From: Phycisphaera sp. | Lineage (GTDB): Bacteria > Planctomycetota > Phycisphaerae > Phycisphaerales > SM1A02 | Length of the DNA stretch: 64,000 bases | Direction of reading: 5' to 3' | Assembly (NCBI GenBank): GCA_016124975.1 | Contig: WGMP01000023.1 | Location: 57,996-121,995 of the forward strand | The notes under the pieces: model-generated | What the model saw: only the letters and a program-made list of their open reading frames with translations | What the model was told of the DNA's origin: nothing | The model's database searches: none | Part shown: one piece after another, positions 62,690-64,000 of the stretch | How positions within the stretch are numbered: position 1 is the first letter of the stretch | Layout: every line of letters starts with the position of its first letter | Program-made: the position numbers and the translations under genes

Positions 62690-63550
62690 TCAGTCCCACG
62701 CACGCGAGGGCGCGCCCGTGGAGCTCATCTGGTAGACCATCGTCAGGAACGCGTCGCCCGTGAGGGCTTCGGCGTCGTCCTTGAAGATGTTGTCATCGAT
62801 GGTCGTGTTGTTCGAGGTGAACTGCACGATGCCGTCGGGCTGGAACTTCTTGTCGTAGATCACGTGGCCGTCGTTGAAGCAGATGTTGCCATCCCACTCC
62901 TTGGCGCCGCCGTGGATCTGCAGGGTCTTCGAGGCGTTGTAGACATTGGCGGTGTAGTCGCCGTTCTGGACGCCGCGGTTCGCGAGGACCACGAACTTGG
63001 AGTCAAGGGTGTCGCGCCACTGCTTGGCCTTGCGCTGGCCGTTCAGCTCGAGCGTGCCATAGCTGACATGCGCGATCTGGCCGGGGCGAAGGTCAGCCTG
63101 GAAGAGCGGATCCCAGTACTGGTCGTTGGTGATCGGCTGGTACGCGTCGTGGTTGTAGTTCGCCATGACCAGCACGTTGGTGCTGACCTCGGCGGGGGTG
63201 ACCAGGACATCCGTGCTGAACGCGTTCTGCGCGATGCAGGCCGAGTAGAGCTTGGCGTGGTCGTTCTGGCTGACATCCTCGTTGCCCGCGCCGGGACGGT
63301 TCTGCCCGTTGACGGGAAGACGGTCGATGAGGCCCGGGGTCGGGAAGATGCCGTTGAACTCGCGGGCGAGGGTCAGGAAGCCCTTGTGGACCTGCTGAAT
63401 CTGCGTCGCGTCCTTGACACGCTTCGTGGTGGCGCGCGCCCTGTTGAGGGCGGGCAGGAGGATCGCCAGGAGCAGCGCGATGATGCCCATGACGACGAGG
63501 AGCTCGATCAGGGTGAATCCTGAGCGGCGCCCGTTTCTTTGCCTAATCAT
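62690..63550 (-). CDS. Prepilin-like protein with planctomycete DG-type C-terminal motif
   Basis: A 286-residue pseudopilin-like protein. Leader RRSG|FTLIELLVVMGIIALLLAILLPALNRAR is a strong prepilin site with Gly -1 and Glu +5. The globular part (around WDGNICFNDGHVIYD) resembles the H-X9-DG C-terminal motif of the abundant planctomycete prepilin-type family. ATG 63550 has GGAG about 9 nt upstream. A paralogue lies immediately upstream. No pilus genes adjoin, so these are free-standing pilin-like proteins. Confidence 0.85.
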   Translation of the reverse strand: MIRQRNGRRSGFTLIELLVVMGIIALLLAILLPALNRARATTKRVKDATQIQQVHKGFLTLAREFNGIFPTPGLIDRLPVNGQNRPGAGNEDVSQNDHAKLYSACIAQNAFSTDVLVTPAEVSTNVLVMANYNHDAYQPITNDQYWDPLFQADLRPGQIAHVSYGTLELNGQRKAKQWRDTLDSKFVVLANRGVQNGDYTANVYNASKTLQIHGGAKEWDGNICFNDGHVIYDKKFQPDGIVQFTSNNTTIDDNIFKDDAEALTGDAFLTMVYQMSSTGAPSRAWD

Positions 63551-63615
63551 GACAAGTTCTCCAAATGAGGAATGAGGAATGGAAATGGAACGAACGGTCG
63601 TGGAGGCCGTGGCGC

Positions 63616-64000
63616 TCAGGACGGCGTGGTGCCGTCGGTGAGGCGCTCAGGAGCCTGCGTGTAGCTGGTGTTGGTGGGCGAGCCGATGCCGATGCACATC
63701 CAGGTGTCGCCTTCCTGGATGCCCTTGCAACCGCCGGTGGCGAAGTCGGAGAAGGTGTAGATGTTGTCCTTCTTCAGGGTGATCGAGCCGCACTCGTACT
63801 GGACGGTGTCTGGGATGATGCTGCGCTCGAGGTTCACATGGTTGTCGCCGTAGCAGACATTGCCTTCCCAGGTGTCCTTGGGCTCGTGGAAGAGGAGCGT
63901 GTAGCTCTTGCTGTAGTTGGTTCCGCTGATGGCGCCGTTGTGGGTGCCGCGGTTGCCCATGATGGGACGGGTGCTGCTGGCCTTGTTGTTCCAGTAGAAC
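63616..64000 (-). CDS. Prepilin-like protein, 3' part (cut by window edge)
   Basis: The last ~127 residues of a paralogue of the gene at 62690-63550. The shared core is clear (here TWEGNVCYGDNHVNLERS, there EWDGNICFNDGHVIYD) and the GNRG/ANRG segment before it is also shared. The frame is open through the right edge; the N-terminal prepilin leader must lie beyond 64000. The C-terminal end after the motif is unrelated and contains CGSITLKKDNIYTFSD. It is 65 bp upstream of its partner. Confidence 0.75.
   Translation of the reverse strand, partial: FYWNNKASSTRPIMGNRGTHNGAISGTNYSKSYTLLFHEPKDTWEGNVCYGDNHVNLERSIIPDTVQYECGSITLKKDNIYTFSDFATGGCKGIQEGDTWMCIGIGSPTNTSYTQAPERLTDGTTPS

Overview
The window comes from a GC-rich bacterium that I place among the Planctomycetes, most likely in or near the Phycisphaerae. 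The reasons are prepilin-like proteins ending in a DG-type C-terminal motif, a PEP-CTERM-like sorting tail, a long 1427-residue secreted propeller protein, many pseudopilins, and planctomycete-style DUF1573-like and D/E-rich proteins. This is inferred from protein style; there is no rRNA in the window.

Layout. 102-2209: photolyase and a small lipoprotein (minus strand). 2263-7445: an accessory patch bounded by a displaced copy of the 3' end of a phosphohexomutase gene; it holds three unrecognised secreted proteins (two Cys-rich), two copies of a 200-bp promoter/leader cassette, and a frameshifted DUF1573-like gene. 7456-11562: phosphohexomutase, a PTPS-family protein and polyphosphate kinase. 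11609-17587: a pilus-like operon (pilT, pilC/gspF, three minor pilin-like genes; no pilB). 17829-23442: lipoprotein, giant propeller protein, D/E-rich acidic protein. 23689-40740: a 17-kb type II secretion operon reading leftwards, E-F-G-H-I-J-K-L-M-C-D, led by a secreted helical protein and closed by a lipoprotein. 41104-44515: lone CoA-transferase A subunit, sigma factor, ndk. 44691-48068: an archaeal-type topoisomerase VI pair (B then A). 48091-54144: histidine kinase, cold-shock protein, rpsO-pnp, acyl-CoA carboxylase carboxyltransferase. 54424-55834: PEP-CTERM-like protein and rdgB. 56183-62537: YkgJ-type protein, LPG-synthase-like membrane protein, glycosyltransferase 2, FloA and two NfeD proteins (an envelope cluster). 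62690-64000: two tandem DG-motif prepilin-like genes, the second cut by the window edge.

How it fits together. Much of the window serves the cell envelope: a full T2SS, a separate retraction-ATPase pilus-like operon, free-standing pseudopilins, FloA/NfeD membrane organisation, and secreted or sorted proteins. Inside the T2SS operon many neighbours overlap by 4 nt (ATGA), which implies translational coupling.

Most notable signals. (1) Topoisomerase VI A and B with intact catalytic motifs, B carrying a Lys/Ala/Pro-rich tail. (2) A recurrent TACNNT box 6-11 nt upstream of the start codon of nine genes that lack a Shine-Dalgarno, which suggests widespread leaderless transcription. (3) A 127-bp sequence at 55948-56074 that folds into a four-arm junction with no unpaired base between arms. 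(4) The duplicated leader cassette plus displaced gene end around the 2.3-7.4 kb patch.
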